Counted from the first letter of the stretch, positions 8,607 through 17,827 are shown. The stretch: 64,000 bases of DNA from Pacificibacter marinus (GCF_018860505.1 NZ_JAHKPU010000017.1:1-64000); one strand, 5' to 3'. Numbers and translations: made by a program. The notes: generated by a model not told the origin, from the sequence alone.

Positions 8607-9227
8607 TCATTCCCACCGATAATTGAAGCTCACAGAAATGCGGTGCTCTTCTGACATGTTCATAGGCACTTCGTGGCGCAGCCAGCTTTCCCAGAGCAAT
8701 ACGTCACCGACCTCTGGTTTGATGTAAACGAAACTTTTCATGTCCTCGCGTGCGTCTTTAACGCGGGGTGGGGCGGCCATCATCATGGCGTGACGCGGAT
8801 CTTCGAGTTTCAGGGCTGAGGCACCTTCGGGCATCGCCACATAAGTGGTGCCAGAGATCACAGAATGCGGGTGGATATGGGCTGAATGCGCGCCGCCTTC
8901 GGGTAGGATGTTGATCCACAGGTCTTCCAGTACCAGCTTGCGGTCGTCCAGATCAAATTGCAGGTCGGCGGCAAAGGCGGCGACATGTTGATCTAGGCTG
9001 TCGGTGATGTCCTTGAAAATCGGAAAGCGCCACCCAAGGTCTGTCAGGGAAGCATAGCTGGTGTAGCCGGCAAAATCATTGGCCTCACACCAATCTTGGC
9101 CCGCCTCGTCATCTTCGGCAATCGACAGACAAGAGGTTTCCAACTCATCCGCGTCCACTGGCGTGCCAAATTCGGACAGAGCAGCGCGGTAAAGGCGGGT
9201 GACGAAAAGGGATGAGATGTCGGGCAT
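8607..9227 (-). CDS. 2-oxoglutarate/Fe(II)-dependent oxygenase-like protein
   Basis: The protein resembles the putative 2OG-Fe(II) oxygenase family found in many marine bacteria and phages. It has the double-stranded beta-helix motifs AHIHPHSVISGTTYV, with the iron-binding His-x-His type segment. A distal WLRHEVP is followed by HRISVSFNYRW, which carries the 2OG-binding Arg. I chose the ATG at 9227 (206 residues) since GAGG lies just upstream; a longer frame from 9296 has no such site. It is transcribed away from the ferritin-like gene, and the Irr-type box lies about 100 bases upstream of its start. The substrate is unknown. Confidence 0.8.
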   Translation of the reverse strand: MPDISSLFVTRLYRAALSEFGTPVDADELETSCLSIAEDDEAGQDWCEANDFAGYTSYASLTDLGWRFPIFKDITDSLDQHVAAFAADLQFDLDDRKLVLEDLWINILPEGGAHSAHIHPHSVISGTTYVAMPEGASALKLEDPRHAMMMAAPPRVKDAREDMKSFVYIKPEVGDVLLWESWLRHEVPMNMSEEHRISVSFNYRWE

Positions 9228-9327
9228 GATGTGATCCTCAAAATTGGGAATGCCAAAGGCGTTTTCTGACATCGCATGTGTATGAAAAAAGTGCAATCAT
9301 GGGGTGAAAACTTGCGGCAGGCCACTA

Positions 9328-9346
9328 TATTAGAATCATTCTAACT
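9328..9346. promoter_or_regulatory. Irr-type iron-control box (ICE)
   Basis: TTAGAATCATTCTAA at 9330-9344 is almost perfectly palindromic and fits the alphaproteobacterial Irr/ICE consensus TTTAGAA-n3-TTCTAAA. It lies 40 bases before the bacterioferritin-like ATG, in the shared region with the divergent oxygenase gene. Irr boxes before bacterioferritin genes are known in Rhodobacterales and related groups. Regulation of either gene here is inference. Confidence 0.75.
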
Positions 9347-9384
9347 TATGCCTCCCCAAAGGCGATTCGAAAGGACGTAACGCT

Positions 9385-9870
9385 ATGAACAACGACACGA
9401 CATTGAAAAACCTCAATACGGCGCTTCAAATGGAGCTGACTGCGGCGCATCAGTATCAGCTTCATGCTCATGTACTCGATGATTGGGGATTGGACAAACT
9501 TGCCGAAAAAATGCGTGAAGAGTTCGCAGAAGAGACCGAGCATTCGAATCTGTTCCTTGAGCGTATGTTCGAGCTTGGCGGCGCGCCTGAAATGGCATTT
9601 GCCTCAACACCAAAGGTCGCGACATCTTTGAAAGATATGTTCAACATGGATTTGGTTGATGAACGTGCCGCGACGGATTTCTATACGCAGGCAGCGAAAT
9701 CGGCTTATGAAGCTGGTGATCTGAAATCAAAGCGTCTCTTTGAGACGATTGCGATTGATGAGGTTGGCCACCAAAGCTGGCTCGAACTACAGCTCAGCCT
9801 GCTTGAGCGTATTGGCGAGCAGAACTATGCATCCAAATATGTATCTGCGGCCGCGCCTGACCAAGAGTGA
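9385..9870 (+). CDS. bfr: Bacterioferritin-like iron storage protein
   Basis: This is a 161-residue four-helix ferritin that oxidises and stores iron in a 24-mer shell. All six di-iron ligands of bacterioferritin can be placed: E17, E50, H53, E93, E126 and H129. The position of the haem-binding methionine (E. coli Met52, in the E-M-K-H segment) is threonine here (EETEHS). The subunit may therefore not bind haem, or may pair with a second subunit. It is preceded by an Irr-type box. Start: ATG 9385 with AAAGGACG upstream. Confidence 0.93.
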   Translation: MNNDTTLKNLNTALQMELTAAHQYQLHAHVLDDWGLDKLAEKMREEFAEETEHSNLFLERMFELGGAPEMAFASTPKVATSLKDMFNMDLVDERAATDFYTQAAKSAYEAGDLKSKRLFETIAIDEVGHQSWLELQLSLLERIGEQNYASKYVSAAAPDQE

Positions 9871-9968
9871 TCCCCTTGTGATCGAAACAGCAAAACCTCG
9901 CCCGCAGTGTTCACGCATTTCACAGCAAAGTGAGTGCAGGGCGGGGGAGGTATTGCTATACTGAACAG

Positions 9969-10334
9969 ATGAAACAGACAGTCCCAATTATCTTCAGCCT
10001 TTTCCTTATGCCTGTTCATCCGCTTTGGGCAGACGCCCCTGTGGTTGAAGCTGCGCGTGCCTCTGTGCAAAATGGCGCTTGGCGCTTTGATGTGACCCTA
10101 TCCCACCCTGATACAGGATGGGATCACTACGCAGATGGATGGCGCGTGCTTGATATGCAGGGTGAGGAACTGGGCTTGCGTGTTTTGACCCACCCCCATG
10201 AGCATGAACAGCCGTTCACGCGGTCGCTGTCTGGTGTTGTGATTGCTGAGGGGGTGACGCAGGTTCAAATTCAAGCCCGCGACACCCAAAGCGGCTGGGC
10301 CGATGACACCTATGTTGTGAGCTTGCCGGATTGA
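9969..10334 (+). CDS. Small secreted protein of unknown function
   Basis: From ATG 9969 the product has 121 residues and opens with a clear signal peptide, a hydrophobic stretch at residues 4-17 with a likely cut after ADA. The mature part is beta-rich (DVTLSHPDTGWDHYADGW, LRVLTHPHEHEQPF) with several His residues in a HPHEHE cluster that might bind metal. I do not recognise a named family. It stands between the ferritin-like gene and rpmC, and there is no evident ribosome binding site. Confidence 0.7.
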   Translation: MKQTVPIIFSLFLMPVHPLWADAPVVEAARASVQNGAWRFDVTLSHPDTGWDHYADGWRVLDMQGEELGLRVLTHPHEHEQPFTRSLSGVVIAEGVTQVQIQARDTQSGWADDTYVVSLPD

Positions 10335-10502
10335 TCACAGCACGGCAGAAAGCCCGATCTTTCCCTTGCTATGACGTTGCATCCCCCCTATAGAAGCACA
10401 TCGCTCGAACCTCGTTAGGGGATTCGTGTGTTTTGACATTACCCACCAGATCCTGGGTGACCCTAACGGGGGCCCACTGGTGCTTAGGAAAAGGATAAGG
10501 CT
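10335..10502 (+). promoter_or_regulatory. Probable promoter and leader of the rpmC-rpmD unit
   Basis: Ribosomal genes resume at 10503, so a promoter must lie here. TTGACA at 10433-10438 is a good -35-like hexamer, but a clear -10 is not seen at 17 bases. An inverted repeat ACCCACCAGATCCTGGGTGA at 10441-10460 could fold in the leader. AAAGGATAAGG stands before rpmC. Confidence 0.45.
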
Positions 10503-10703
10503 ATGAACGCCGACGAACTGCGCGCCAAAACGCCAGACCAGCTTCGCGAAGAGCTGGCAAACAACAAAAAAGAGTCTTTCAACCTGCGCTTTCAACAAGC
10601 AACTGGTCAGCTCGAAAACACCGTTCAAATCCGTAAAGCGCGCCGTGCAGCTGCACGTGTGAAAACGATTTTGAACGAAAAAGCCGCAGCTGCGGCTGAG
10701 TAA
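10503..10703 (+). CDS. rpmC: 50S ribosomal protein L29
   Basis: L29 lies at the tunnel exit beside L23. The 66 residues show the helix-hairpin-helix of the family: [18 protein letters not shown], then [18 protein letters not shown] and [14 protein letters not shown]. It opens the second half of the ribosomal cluster and is followed after 14 bases by rpsQ. Confidence 0.97.
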   Translation: MNADELRAKTPDQLREELANNKKESFNLRFQQATGQLENTVQIRKARRAAARVKTILNEKAAAAAE

Positions 10704-10717
10704 GAGGAGCTGAGACT

Positions 10718-10945
10718 ATGCCAAAACGTATCCTTTCTGGTGTTGTGACATCTAACCAAAACGAGCAAACAATCACTGTTTCCGTTGAGCGTCGCTTCAA
10801 ACACCCAGTTCTGAAAAAGACCATTCGTAAGTCCAAAAAATACCGGGCGCACGATGAGACAAACCAATTCAACGTAGGCGATACAGTCCGTATTCAGGAA
10901 TGTGCACCTAAGTCGAAAACCAAGCGTTGGGAAGCTCTCGTATAA
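10718..10945 (+). CDS. rpsQ: 30S ribosomal protein S17
   Basis: S17 is a primary 16S rRNA binding protein with an OB fold. The 75 residues start [19 protein letters not shown] and contain [26 protein letters not shown] stands before the ATG. A spacer of 110 bases separates it from rplN, longer than most gaps in this cluster. Confidence 0.97.
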   Translation: MPKRILSGVVTSNQNEQTITVSVERRFKHPVLKKTIRKSKKYRAHDETNQFNVGDTVRIQECAPKSKTKRWEALV

Positions 10946-11055
10946 GCGATCGATTTTAACGCAAGTTGAAATCGATTGTGCGGGACTAACCAGCATAATC
11001 GAAACCCTGGGGATCCACGCCGCTGCAGGCAGCCCCAAAGGTCGGGAGAAACCAC

Positions 11056-11424
11056 ATGATCCAGATGCAGACCAATCTGGATGTAGCTGACAACAGCGGC
11101 GCTCGCCGTGTTCAGTGCATCAAGGTTCTCGGCGGTTCACACCGTCGTTACGCGTCCGTGGGTGACATCATCGTTGTATCGGTGAAAGAAGCCATTCCAC
11201 GCGGCCGTGTGAAAAAAGGGGACGTGCGTAAAGCCGTCGTCGTTCGCACAGCAAAACAAGTTCGTCGTGAAGACGGCACAGCAATCAAATTTGACAGCAA
11301 CGCTGCTGTGATTTTGAACAACTCAAACGAGCCAGTCGGTACACGTATCTTTGGCCCAGTTGTTCGCGAATTGCGTGCGAAAAACTTTATGAAGATCATC
11401 TCACTCGCGCCGGAGGTGCTGTAA
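11056..11424 (+). CDS. rplN: 50S ribosomal protein L14
   Basis: L14 forms an intersubunit bridge with 16S helix 44 and binds the silencing factor RsfS. The 122 residues start [17 protein letters not shown] and end EVL, standard for the family. The last base of its stop is the first of the rplX ATG (TAATG). Confidence 0.98.
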   Translation: MIQMQTNLDVADNSGARRVQCIKVLGGSHRRYASVGDIIVVSVKEAIPRGRVKKGDVRKAVVVRTAKQVRREDGTAIKFDSNAAVILNNSNEPVGTRIFGPVVRELRAKNFMKIISLAPEVL

Positions 11425-11729
11425 TGGCTGCTAAACTCCGCAAAGGTGACAAGGTCATCGTTCTCGCTGGTAAAGACAAAGGTAAACAGGGCGAAATCGC
11501 TTCTGTGAACCCGTCCAAAGGCAAAGCCGTAATCGAAGGCGTTAACGTCTCATTGCGTCACACAAAAGCGTCTCAAGGCGACCAAGGCGGCAAGAAACCG
11601 GTATCTATGCCGATCGACTTGTCTAACCTCGCGATCCTCGACGCAAACGGCAAAGCGACACGTGTTGGCTTCCGCATGGAAGACGACAAAAAAGTGCGCT
11701 TCGCTAAGTCCACAGGAGACGTGATCTGA
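11424..11729 (+). CDS. rplX: 50S ribosomal protein L24
   Basis: L24 starts assembly of the large subunit by binding domain I of 23S rRNA. The 101 residues begin with the KOW motif [20 protein letters not shown] (residues 4-23). One base is shared with the genes on either side (TAATG, TGATG). Confidence 0.98.
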   Translation: MAAKLRKGDKVIVLAGKDKGKQGEIASVNPSKGKAVIEGVNVSLRHTKASQGDQGGKKPVSMPIDLSNLAILDANGKATRVGFRMEDDKKVRFAKSTGDVI

Positions 11730-12292
11730 TGCTTGATACTGCAAATTACACACCACGTCTTAAGACTGTGTATGCGGATGCCGTTCGCCCAGCTCTGAAA
11801 GAAGAGTTTGGCTACAAGAACGACATGCAAATTCCACGTTTGGACAAAATCGTTCTCAACATCGGTTGTGGCGCTGCAGCTGTTCGTGATTCCAAAAAAG
11901 CAAAATCTGCTCAGGAAGATCTGACACTCATCGCTGGTCAAAAGGCTTTGACAACGATCGCTAAGAAATCCATCGCTGGTTTCCGCGTTCGTGAAGACAT
12001 GCCTCTTGGCGCGAAGGTTACTCTTCGTGGCGAAAAGATGTACGAATTCCTCGATCGTCTGATCACGATTGCTATGCCACGTATCCGCGACTTCCGCGGC
12101 ATTTCTGGCAAATCCTTTGATGGCCGCGGCAACTATGCCATGGGTATCAAAGAGCACATCGTTTTCCCTGAAATCAACTTTGATAACGTTGATGAAAACT
12201 GGGGTATGGACATCGTAATCGCAACCACTGCGAAAACTGACGCAGAAGCTAAGGCCTTGTTGAAAGCTTTCAACATGCCTTTCAACAGCTGA
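11729..12292 (+). CDS. rplE: 50S ribosomal protein L5
   Basis: L5 carries 5S rRNA in the central protuberance and bridges to S13. The 187 residues contain [15 protein letters not shown]-like [16 protein letters not shown], and the C-terminal [15 protein letters not shown]. The start overlaps the rplX stop by one base. Confidence 0.98.
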   Translation: MLDTANYTPRLKTVYADAVRPALKEEFGYKNDMQIPRLDKIVLNIGCGAAAVRDSKKAKSAQEDLTLIAGQKALTTIAKKSIAGFRVREDMPLGAKVTLRGEKMYEFLDRLITIAMPRIRDFRGISGKSFDGRGNYAMGIKEHIVFPEINFDNVDENWGMDIVIATTAKTDAEAKALLKAFNMPFNS

Positions 12293-12311
12293 TCGCGAGG
12301 AGTTAGAGAAC

Positions 12312-12617
12312 ATGGCTAAGAAATCCATGATCGCACGTGAGCGTAAACGCGAAAAATTGGTGGCAAAATACGCTACCAAACGCGCCGCTCTCAAAGAGAT
12401 CATTTATGACCAAGAGAAGCCCATGGAAGAGCGTTTTCGCGCAACCATGAAGCTTGCTGAATTGCCGCGCAATAGCTCGGCTGTCCGTCTTCACAACCGT
12501 TGTCAGTTGACCGGTCGTCCTCACGCTTACTACCGTAAGCTCAAGGTCAGCCGTATCATGCTGCGGGAACTTGGCTCTTTCGGCCAAATCCCCGGTCTCG
12601 TGAAATCAAGCTGGTAA
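12312..12617 (+). CDS. rpsN: 30S ribosomal protein S14 (zinc-free form)
   Basis: S14 is part of the 30S head. At 101 residues this is the long, zinc-independent type: the zinc-binding CxxC pairs of the short form are absent. It ends [18 protein letters not shown], the classical C-terminus. AGGAG precedes the ATG and the spacing to rpsH is 12 bases. Confidence 0.98.
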   Translation: MAKKSMIARERKREKLVAKYATKRAALKEIIYDQEKPMEERFRATMKLAELPRNSSAVRLHNRCQLTGRPHAYYRKLKVSRIMLRELGSFGQIPGLVKSSW

Positions 12618-12629
12618 GGAGAGCATAAT

Positions 12630-13022
12630 ATGAACGATCCTATCGGCGATATGCTCACACGTATCCGTAACTCTCAAATGCGCGGTAAATCCGTCGTCTC
12701 AACACCAGCGTCAAAGCTGCGTGCATGGGTCTTGGACGTGCTGGCAGACGAAGGCTACATCCGTGGCTACGAAAAAGGCACAAACGAAGTTGGTCACCCA
12801 ACGCTCGAAATCAGCCTGAAATACTTCGAAGGCACTCCTGTTATTCGCGAAGTGAAACGGGTTTCAAAACCTGGTCGTCGTGTGTACCTCGGTGTCAAAG
12901 ACATCCCAACTGTCCGTCAGGGCTTGGGCTTGTCGATTGTCTCTACACCTAAAGGTGTGATGTCTGATGCAAACGCTCGTGCCAACAATGTTGGCGGCGA
13001 AGTGCTTTGCACAGTCTTCTAA
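12630..13022 (+). CDS. rpsH: 30S ribosomal protein S8
   Basis: S8 binds helix 21 of 16S rRNA and in E. coli represses the spc operon by binding mRNA near rplE. The 130 residues start [20 protein letters not shown] and contain [20 protein letters not shown] close to the C-terminus. AAGGAG precedes the ATG. Confidence 0.98.
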   Translation: MNDPIGDMLTRIRNSQMRGKSVVSTPASKLRAWVLDVLADEGYIRGYEKGTNEVGHPTLEISLKYFEGTPVIREVKRVSKPGRRVYLGVKDIPTVRQGLGLSIVSTPKGVMSDANARANNVGGEVLCTVF

Positions 13023-13032
13023 GGAGGGTCTG

Positions 13033-13566
13033 ATGTCTCGTATTGGTAAAAAACCGGTCGAGCTGCCCAGCGGCGTTACTGCTTCTGTTTCAGGTCAGAC
13101 CATCGAAGTGAAGGGGCCAAAAGCCACTCACGCATTCACTGCAACCGACGATGTGACAATCACTGTCGACGGCAACGTGATCACAGTGACACCACGTGGT
13201 AAATCCAAACGTGCGCGTCAACAGTGGGGCATGTCCCGCACTGTTATCGCAAACTTGGTAACCGGTGTTTCTACAGGCTTCAAAAAAGAGCTTGAGATCA
13301 ACGGTGTTGGTTACCGCGCAACAATGCAAGGTAACGTGCTCAAACTCGCTTTGGGTTATTCACATGACGTCCTCTTCGAAGTTCCTGCTGGCGTAACAGT
13401 CACAGCTCCGAAGCAGACTGAAATCGTTGTTGAAGGTACAGACGCACAACTCGTTGGCCAAGTCGCGGCAAATATTCGCGAATGGCGGAAACCAGAGCCC
13501 TATAAAGGCAAAGGTATCAAATACAAAGACGAGTATATCTTCCGCAAAGAAGGTAAGAAGAAGTAA
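13033..13566 (+). CDS. rplF: 50S ribosomal protein L6
   Basis: L6 lies near the factor-binding site of the large subunit. The product from ATG 13033 has 177 residues, the normal length, starting [15 protein letters not shown] and ending with the signature [14 protein letters not shown] near residues 153-166. AAGGAGG precedes this ATG. The longer in-frame start inside rpsH was rejected. Confidence 0.98.
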   Translation: MSRIGKKPVELPSGVTASVSGQTIEVKGPKATHAFTATDDVTITVDGNVITVTPRGKSKRARQQWGMSRTVIANLVTGVSTGFKKELEINGVGYRATMQGNVLKLALGYSHDVLFEVPAGVTVTAPKQTEIVVEGTDAQLVGQVAANIREWRKPEPYKGKGIKYKDEYIFRKEGKKK

Positions 13567-13577
13567 GGACGTAGATC

Positions 13578-13937
13578 ATGGCAAACAGCAAAAGAGACCT
13601 GTTCTTGAAGCGCCGCCTGCGCGTCCGGAACAAACTTCGCAAGATGGCAAACGGACGTGCGCGTCTGTCTATCCATCGTTCGAACAAGAACATCAGCGTT
13701 CAGTTGATCGACGACGTAAAAGGCGTGACACTCGCGTCTGCTTCTACACTCGAGAAAGATCTCGGCGTAGTTGGCAAAAACAACGTCGAAGCAGCGACAA
13801 AAGTCGGTGCGGCGATTGCAGAACGTGCGAAAAAAGCCGGTGTGGAAGTATGTTACTTCGACCGTGGCGGTTTTCTCTTTCACGGTAAAGTTAAGGCCTT
13901 GGCCGAAGCGGCACGTGAAGGTGGTTTGAAGTTCTAA
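13578..13937 (+). CDS. rplR: 50S ribosomal protein L18
   Basis: L18 binds 5S rRNA with L5 and L25. The 119 residues show [20 protein letters not shown] at the N-terminus and [20 protein letters not shown] near the C-terminus. Two strong hairpins follow before rpsE, unlike the usual tight rplR-rpsE spacing. Confidence 0.98.
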   Translation: MANSKRDLFLKRRLRVRNKLRKMANGRARLSIHRSNKNISVQLIDDVKGVTLASASTLEKDLGVVGKNNVEAATKVGAAIAERAKKAGVEVCYFDRGGFLFHGKVKALAEAAREGGLKF

Positions 13938-13945
13938 AAACTTGT

Positions 13946-14021
13946 GGAAGGCGCCCGATCTTAGGGTTGGCGCCTTCCCGATGATCCAGGAAAAACGTGA
14001 GGCCTCGCGTCTCACGTTTTT
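13946..14021 (+). promoter_or_regulatory. Two consecutive perfect hairpins between rplR and rpsE
   Basis: The first has a 10-bp perfect stem (GGAAGGCGCC / GGCGCCTTCC, 13946-13978). The second has an 11-bp perfect stem (AAAAACGTGAG / CTCACGTTTTT, 13991-14021) that ends in five T, so it can serve as an intrinsic terminator. Together they look like an attenuator or an mRNA processing or stability element inside the spc operon. Confidence 0.7.
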
Positions 14022-14074
14022 CACTTGGATTGATAACATTGGCGCCTCGCGCCACCTATGTAAAGGAATGCCCA

Positions 14075-14647
14075 ATGGCAGATAACAACCGCGGGAATAA
14101 CCGTCGCGATCGCGATGAAACTCCCGAATTCGCAGATCGTCTTGTCGCGATCAACCGTGTGTCTAAAACAGTTAAAGGTGGTAAGCGTTTTGGCTTTGCT
14201 GCTCTTGTTGTTGTTGGCGACCAAAAAGGCCGTGTAGGCTTCGGTAAAGGTAAAGCGAAAGAGGTCCCTGAGGCCATCCGCAAAGCCACCGAGCAAGCCA
14301 AGCGCCAAATGATCCGCGTTCCTTTGAAAGAAGGTCGCACATTGCACCACGACGTCAACGGCCGTCACGGTGCTGGTAAAGTTGTGATGCGGACTGCACC
14401 ACAAGGTACTGGTATCATCGCCGGTGGTCCAATGCGTGCTGTATTTGAAATGCTCGGTGTTCAGGATGTTGTGTCCAAATCTATCGGGTCTTCAAACCCA
14501 TACAACATGATCCGTGCGACAATCGAAGGCCTCAAAAAAGAGTCTTCACCACGGTCTGTCGCTCAGCGTCGCGGCAAAAAAGTGGCTGACATCTTGAAAA
14601 AAGATGAAGCACCTGCAGCTGCACCTGCTGAAACAGCAGAAGCGTAA
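14075..14647 (+). CDS. rpsE: 30S ribosomal protein S5
   Basis: S5 acts in mRNA unwinding and decoding accuracy. From ATG 14075 there are 190 residues: an extended N-terminus rich in Asn/Arg/Asp, then [35 protein letters not shown] and the C-terminal domain [20 protein letters not shown]. The tail is Ala/Pro-rich. AAAGGAA precedes this ATG. The longer frame from 13997 runs through the hairpins and was rejected. Confidence 0.97.
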   Translation: MADNNRGNNRRDRDETPEFADRLVAINRVSKTVKGGKRFGFAALVVVGDQKGRVGFGKGKAKEVPEAIRKATEQAKRQMIRVPLKEGRTLHHDVNGRHGAGKVVMRTAPQGTGIIAGGPMRAVFEMLGVQDVVSKSIGSSNPYNMIRATIEGLKKESSPRSVAQRRGKKVADILKKDEAPAAAPAETAEA

Positions 14648-14659
14648 GGAATAGACATC

Positions 14660-14851
14660 ATGGCTAAAACAATCGTTGTAAAACAGGTCGGTTCTCCGAT
14701 CCGTCGCCCACAAGATCAACGCGCTACGTTGGTCGGCCTTGGCCTCAACAAAATGCACAAAACACGTGAACTCGAGGATACTCCTGCGATTCGCGGCATG
14801 GTGCGTAAGATTTCCCACATGGTGGAAATCATTGAAGAGCGCGACAACTAA
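14660..14851 (+). CDS. rpmD: 50S ribosomal protein L30
   Basis: L30 is a small protein present in many but not all bacteria. The 63 residues have the family pattern [20 protein letters not shown] and [20 protein letters not shown]. rplO normally follows at once. Here a terminator, a decayed stretch and a DUF1127 gene lie between. Confidence 0.97.
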   Translation: MAKTIVVKQVGSPIRRPQDQRATLVGLGLNKMHKTRELEDTPAIRGMVRKISHMVEIIEERDN

Positions 14852-14878
14852 GTCGTTCTTTTTGATCTAAAGTCTTTG

Positions 14879-14912
14879 AAAACGCCCTGCTGGAAACAGT
14901 GGGGCGTTTTTC
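14879..14912 (+). terminator. Intrinsic terminator behind rpmD
   Basis: AACGCCC pairs with GGGCGTT, with an inner CTG/CAG pair in the loop, followed by a T-rich run. It separates rpmD from the inserted DUF1127 gene. Confidence 0.85.
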
Positions 14913-15002
14913 TGTTGGTGGCATTGTTTTGTGCGACTTCTGTCCAACGTCTGATTTAGGGCATGGGGATTTTAGTCTGACACAAAACCCCAAGTCTAAT
15001 TG

Positions 15003-15188
15003 ATGCAGGTTGGTGCCGCTGCTGAATTGATTGCGTTCGACCTCGACCTTTTCCCAATTTACGGATAGCCGCCTACCGTAACCTCCAACCACTTCCACTA
15101 GCGCCGTGGCGATGGCTATAACCAAGCCCTTAAAGCCTTTGCATCCCTTGTTGAGAAGGCAGCGCGATTAACGGAAGGCCGTTGGTAG
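15003..15188 (+). pseudogene. Possible gene remnant with two internal stops
   Basis: One frame from ATG 15003 to TAG 15186 reads as protein-like (ELIAFDLDLFPIYG, then GDGYNQALKAFASLVEKAARLTEGRW shortened here to its start). It is broken by TAG codons in the middle. No family is recognised. The rest of the 590-base gap between rpmD and the DUF1127 gene shows nothing else I can name, apart from the promoter that the next gene must have. Confidence 0.3.
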
Positions 15189-15439
15189 GGTGACGACCTT
15201 AGATGATTGGCGCAATCATAAAGTGATGACTTAATGGCCCCATGGATTGTGGTGTGTGCTACTCGATTCGGAGGATTAAGATTCGGTTTATCGAGCCATG
15301 CAGTTCGCGCATGTCGGGGTTGGGATTCTAGCGCTACTCAAAAGTTTTCATTTCGCCTAATTAACAATCAACACCTCATCAGAGGTTACTGAAAAATAGA
15401 CACGATGAAAACTCATCCCGCTTAAAAAGGTTTTGCTCC

Positions 15440-15658
15440 ATGGCACATGTTTCCAACTACGCTCAGGCGTCTAACGGCTCCGTATTCTCTTCCATCTTCG
15501 CTTCTGTTTCAAATGCTTACGCGTCATTCATGCGTGCGCGCGCTGCAGAAAAAACATACAATATGCTGAGCGCATTGTCAGATCGCGAATTGTCGGACAT
15601 CGGTCTGGATCGCAGCAGCATTGCTGAAGCTTCAGTGGTCAGCCCGCGCACATTCTAA
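15440..15658 (+). CDS. DUF1127 (YjiS-like) small protein
   Basis: The 72-residue product ends in the DUF1127 signature LSALSDRELSDIGLDRSSI (residues 43-61), preceded by a region likely to be helical. Small proteins of this family are arginine-rich RNA-binding or phosphate-metabolism modulators in some alphaproteobacteria. The function of this one is not known. It is flanked by terminators on both sides, so it is probably a separate unit inserted in the spc operon. Confidence 0.85.
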   Translation: MAHVSNYAQASNGSVFSSIFASVSNAYASFMRARAAEKTYNMLSALSDRELSDIGLDRSSIAEASVVSPRTF

Positions 15659-15698
15659 TCGACCAGAACAATGTGAGACGATAAACGTCTTTAAAAAG

Positions 15699-15726
15699 TG
15701 GCTCGCATCTTATGCGGGCCCTTTTT
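15699..15726 (+). terminator. Intrinsic terminator behind the DUF1127 gene
   Basis: GCTCGCAT pairs with ATGCGGGC (one G-U pair) across a 3-base loop and is followed by five T. A promoter for rplO-secY-adk must lie between this hairpin and 15896. Confidence 0.88.
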
Positions 15727-15895
15727 GCTTTTACGAGCAGATGGCTGGACGCGATTCTCATGCATTGCGAGACTTGCCAAAACGCGGTTCTGCGTCTATA
15801 CGCGGCCAGTGGTCCAAGATGACCATAAAGAATCAACATTTAAGCCGTGTTTGGTCTTCCGTCGCTGGGGGCCAGTTCCGGCAAGGAGAAGCGAC

Positions 15896-16366
15896 ATGAA
15901 ACTGCACGAACTTCACGATAACGAAGGCGCAACAAAAGCCAAAAAACGCCGTGGCCGTGGCCCAGGCTCTGGTCTTGGTAAAATGGGTGGCCGTGGTATC
16001 AAAGGTCAAAAATCCCGTTCAGGTGTTGCGATCGGTGGCTACGAAGGTGGCCAAATGCCACTCTACATGCGTCTACCAAAGCGTGGCTTTAACAAACCAA
16101 ACCGTAAAAAATTCGCAGTTGTGAACCTTGGCTTGATCGAAAAATTCGTCGCCGAAGGTAAAATCGATGCGACGGCAGCGATCACCGAAGATACACTTGT
16201 TGCATCTGGTTTGATCCGCCGCAAATTGGACGGTATCCGCGTTCTCGCCAAAGGCGAAGCGACATCCAAATTGAACCTGACTGTGACTGGCGCGTCCAAA
16301 GCAGCCGTTGAAGCTGTTGCAAAAGCTGGCGGCACTCTCACAGTTACGGCACAAGCCGCAGAATAA
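15896..16366 (+). CDS. rplO: 50S ribosomal protein L15
   Basis: L15 joins late in large-subunit assembly. From ATG 15896 the product has 156 residues, beginning [20 protein letters not shown]. The glycine-rich block [20 protein letters not shown] covers residues 20-39. AAGGAGAAG stands before the start. A longer in-frame start at 15698 runs into the terminator and was rejected. Confidence 0.98.
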   Translation: MKLHELHDNEGATKAKKRRGRGPGSGLGKMGGRGIKGQKSRSGVAIGGYEGGQMPLYMRLPKRGFNKPNRKKFAVVNLGLIEKFVAEGKIDATAAITEDTLVASGLIRRKLDGIRVLAKGEATSKLNLTVTGASKAAVEAVAKAGGTLTVTAQAAE

Positions 16367-16376
16367 GGGTTGTGAT

Positions 16377-16447
16377 AGGGGCCTGAGCCCCTTACATCAA
16401 TTCCATGTTTTCCAAGCGCCGCCGATCGGGAGAACCGTTCGGCGGCG
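16377..16447 (+). promoter_or_regulatory. Two inverted repeats in the rplO-secY gap
   Basis: AGGGGC-CTGA-GCCCCT at 16377-16392 is a tight perfect hairpin. CGCCGCC / GGCGGCG pairs at 16417-16447, ending 21 bases before the secY start. Neither has a T run, so they are more likely mRNA processing, stability or translation control structures than terminators. Confidence 0.5.
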
Positions 16448-16468
16448 TTATCGTGAAAGAGAGACCAA

Positions 16469-17827
16469 ATGGCATCTGCAGCAGAACAAATGGCGGCGAA
16501 CTTAAGCTGGGGCACCTTCGGGAAAGCCACAGAACTTCGTCAGCGTATTATTTTCACCCTCGGTCTGTTGATCGTCTACCGTTTGGGCACATTTATTCCT
16601 GTCCCCGGTATCGACGCCAACGCGCTCCGTGACTTTATGGAACAAGCCTCATCTGGCATTGGCGGCATTCTGTCGATGTTTACAGGTGGTGCTTTGGGCC
16701 GGATGGGTATTTTCGCCCTCGGCATCATGCCTTATATTTCGGCGTCGATTATCGTTCAGTTATTGACGGCGATGGTCCCCAAGCTTGAGCAACTCAAGAA
16801 AGAGGGCGAGCAGGGACGTAAAAAGATCAACCAATACACCCGTTTCGGCACGGTAGCCTTGGCGCTGTTCCAAGCCTACGGGTTGGCTGCCTCTTTGGAG
16901 GCGGGCGATTTGGCCCACGAGGCTGGTTGGTATTTCCGTGCAGGTGTGGTTATCACGCTCGTTGGTGGCACCATGTTCCTGATGTGGCTGGGTGAGCAAA
17001 TCACCAACCGCGGCATCGGCAACGGTATCTCTTTGATCATTTTTGTTGGCATCGTTGCCGAGATTCCAAGTGCCTTGGCGCAGTTCCTTGCCTCTGGTCG
17101 TTCCGGTGCGATTTCGCCTTTCGTGATCATCGTCGTTTTAGCAATGATCGTTGGAGTGATTGCCTTCGTGGTCTTTATGGAACGTGCCCTGCGCAAAGTG
17201 CACATCCAATATCCACGTCGTCAGCAAGGCATGAAAGTCTTTGACGCACAAAGCAGCCACTTGCCAATTAAAGTGAATCCTGCTGGCGTTATCCCTGCGA
17301 TCTTTGCCTCATCATTGTTGCTCTTGCCGACGACAATCGCGACTTTCTCTGGTCAGTCTGATCTTGGTCCAGTGATGTCGACAATCTTGGCATACTTCGG
17401 TCCGGGCCAGCCTCTATACTTGCTGTTCTTCACTGCGATGATCGTGTTCTTCGCCTACTTCTACACAGCTAACGTTGCCTTTAAGACCGAAGATGTTGCG
17501 GATAACCTTAAAAACCAAAACGGTTTTATTCCTGGTATTCGCCCAGGCAAGAAGACTGAAGAGCATTTGGATTACATTGTGGCCCGTCTTTTGGTGATTG
17601 GTTCGGCCTATCTTGCGGCAGTTTGTCTCTTGCCTGAGATTTTACGTAGCCAATTTACCATTCCATTCTATTTTGGCGGCACTTCTGTTTTGATCGTTGT
17701 TTCAGTGACAATGGATACAATTCAGCAAATTCAGTCACACCTGCTGGCACACCAGTACGAAGGCTTGATCGAAAAATCTCAACTGCGTGGCAAAAAACGT
17801 GGCAAAAGAGGGACCGCTAGACGATGA
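16469..17827 (+). CDS. secY: Protein translocase subunit SecY
   Basis: SecY is the channel of the SecYEG translocon in the inner membrane. The 452 residues span about ten hydrophobic segments. Near the N-terminus [21 protein letters not shown] is followed by the plug region and [30 protein letters not shown] lies near the C-terminal part. The gene ends with a basic tail and overlaps adk by 4 bases (ATGA). Confidence 0.98.
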   Translation: MASAAEQMAANLSWGTFGKATELRQRIIFTLGLLIVYRLGTFIPVPGIDANALRDFMEQASSGIGGILSMFTGGALGRMGIFALGIMPYISASIIVQLLTAMVPKLEQLKKEGEQGRKKINQYTRFGTVALALFQAYGLAASLEAGDLAHEAGWYFRAGVVITLVGGTMFLMWLGEQITNRGIGNGISLIIFVGIVAEIPSALAQFLASGRSGAISPFVIIVVLAMIVGVIAFVVFMERALRKVHIQYPRRQQGMKVFDAQSSHLPIKVNPAGVIPAIFASSLLLLPTTIATFSGQSDLGPVMSTILAYFGPGQPLYLLFFTAMIVFFAYFYTANVAFKTEDVADNLKNQNGFIPGIRPGKKTEEHLDYIVARLLVIGSAYLAAVCLLPEILRSQFTIPFYFGGTSVLIVVSVTMDTIQQIQSHLLAHQYEGLIEKSQLRGKKRGKRGTARR

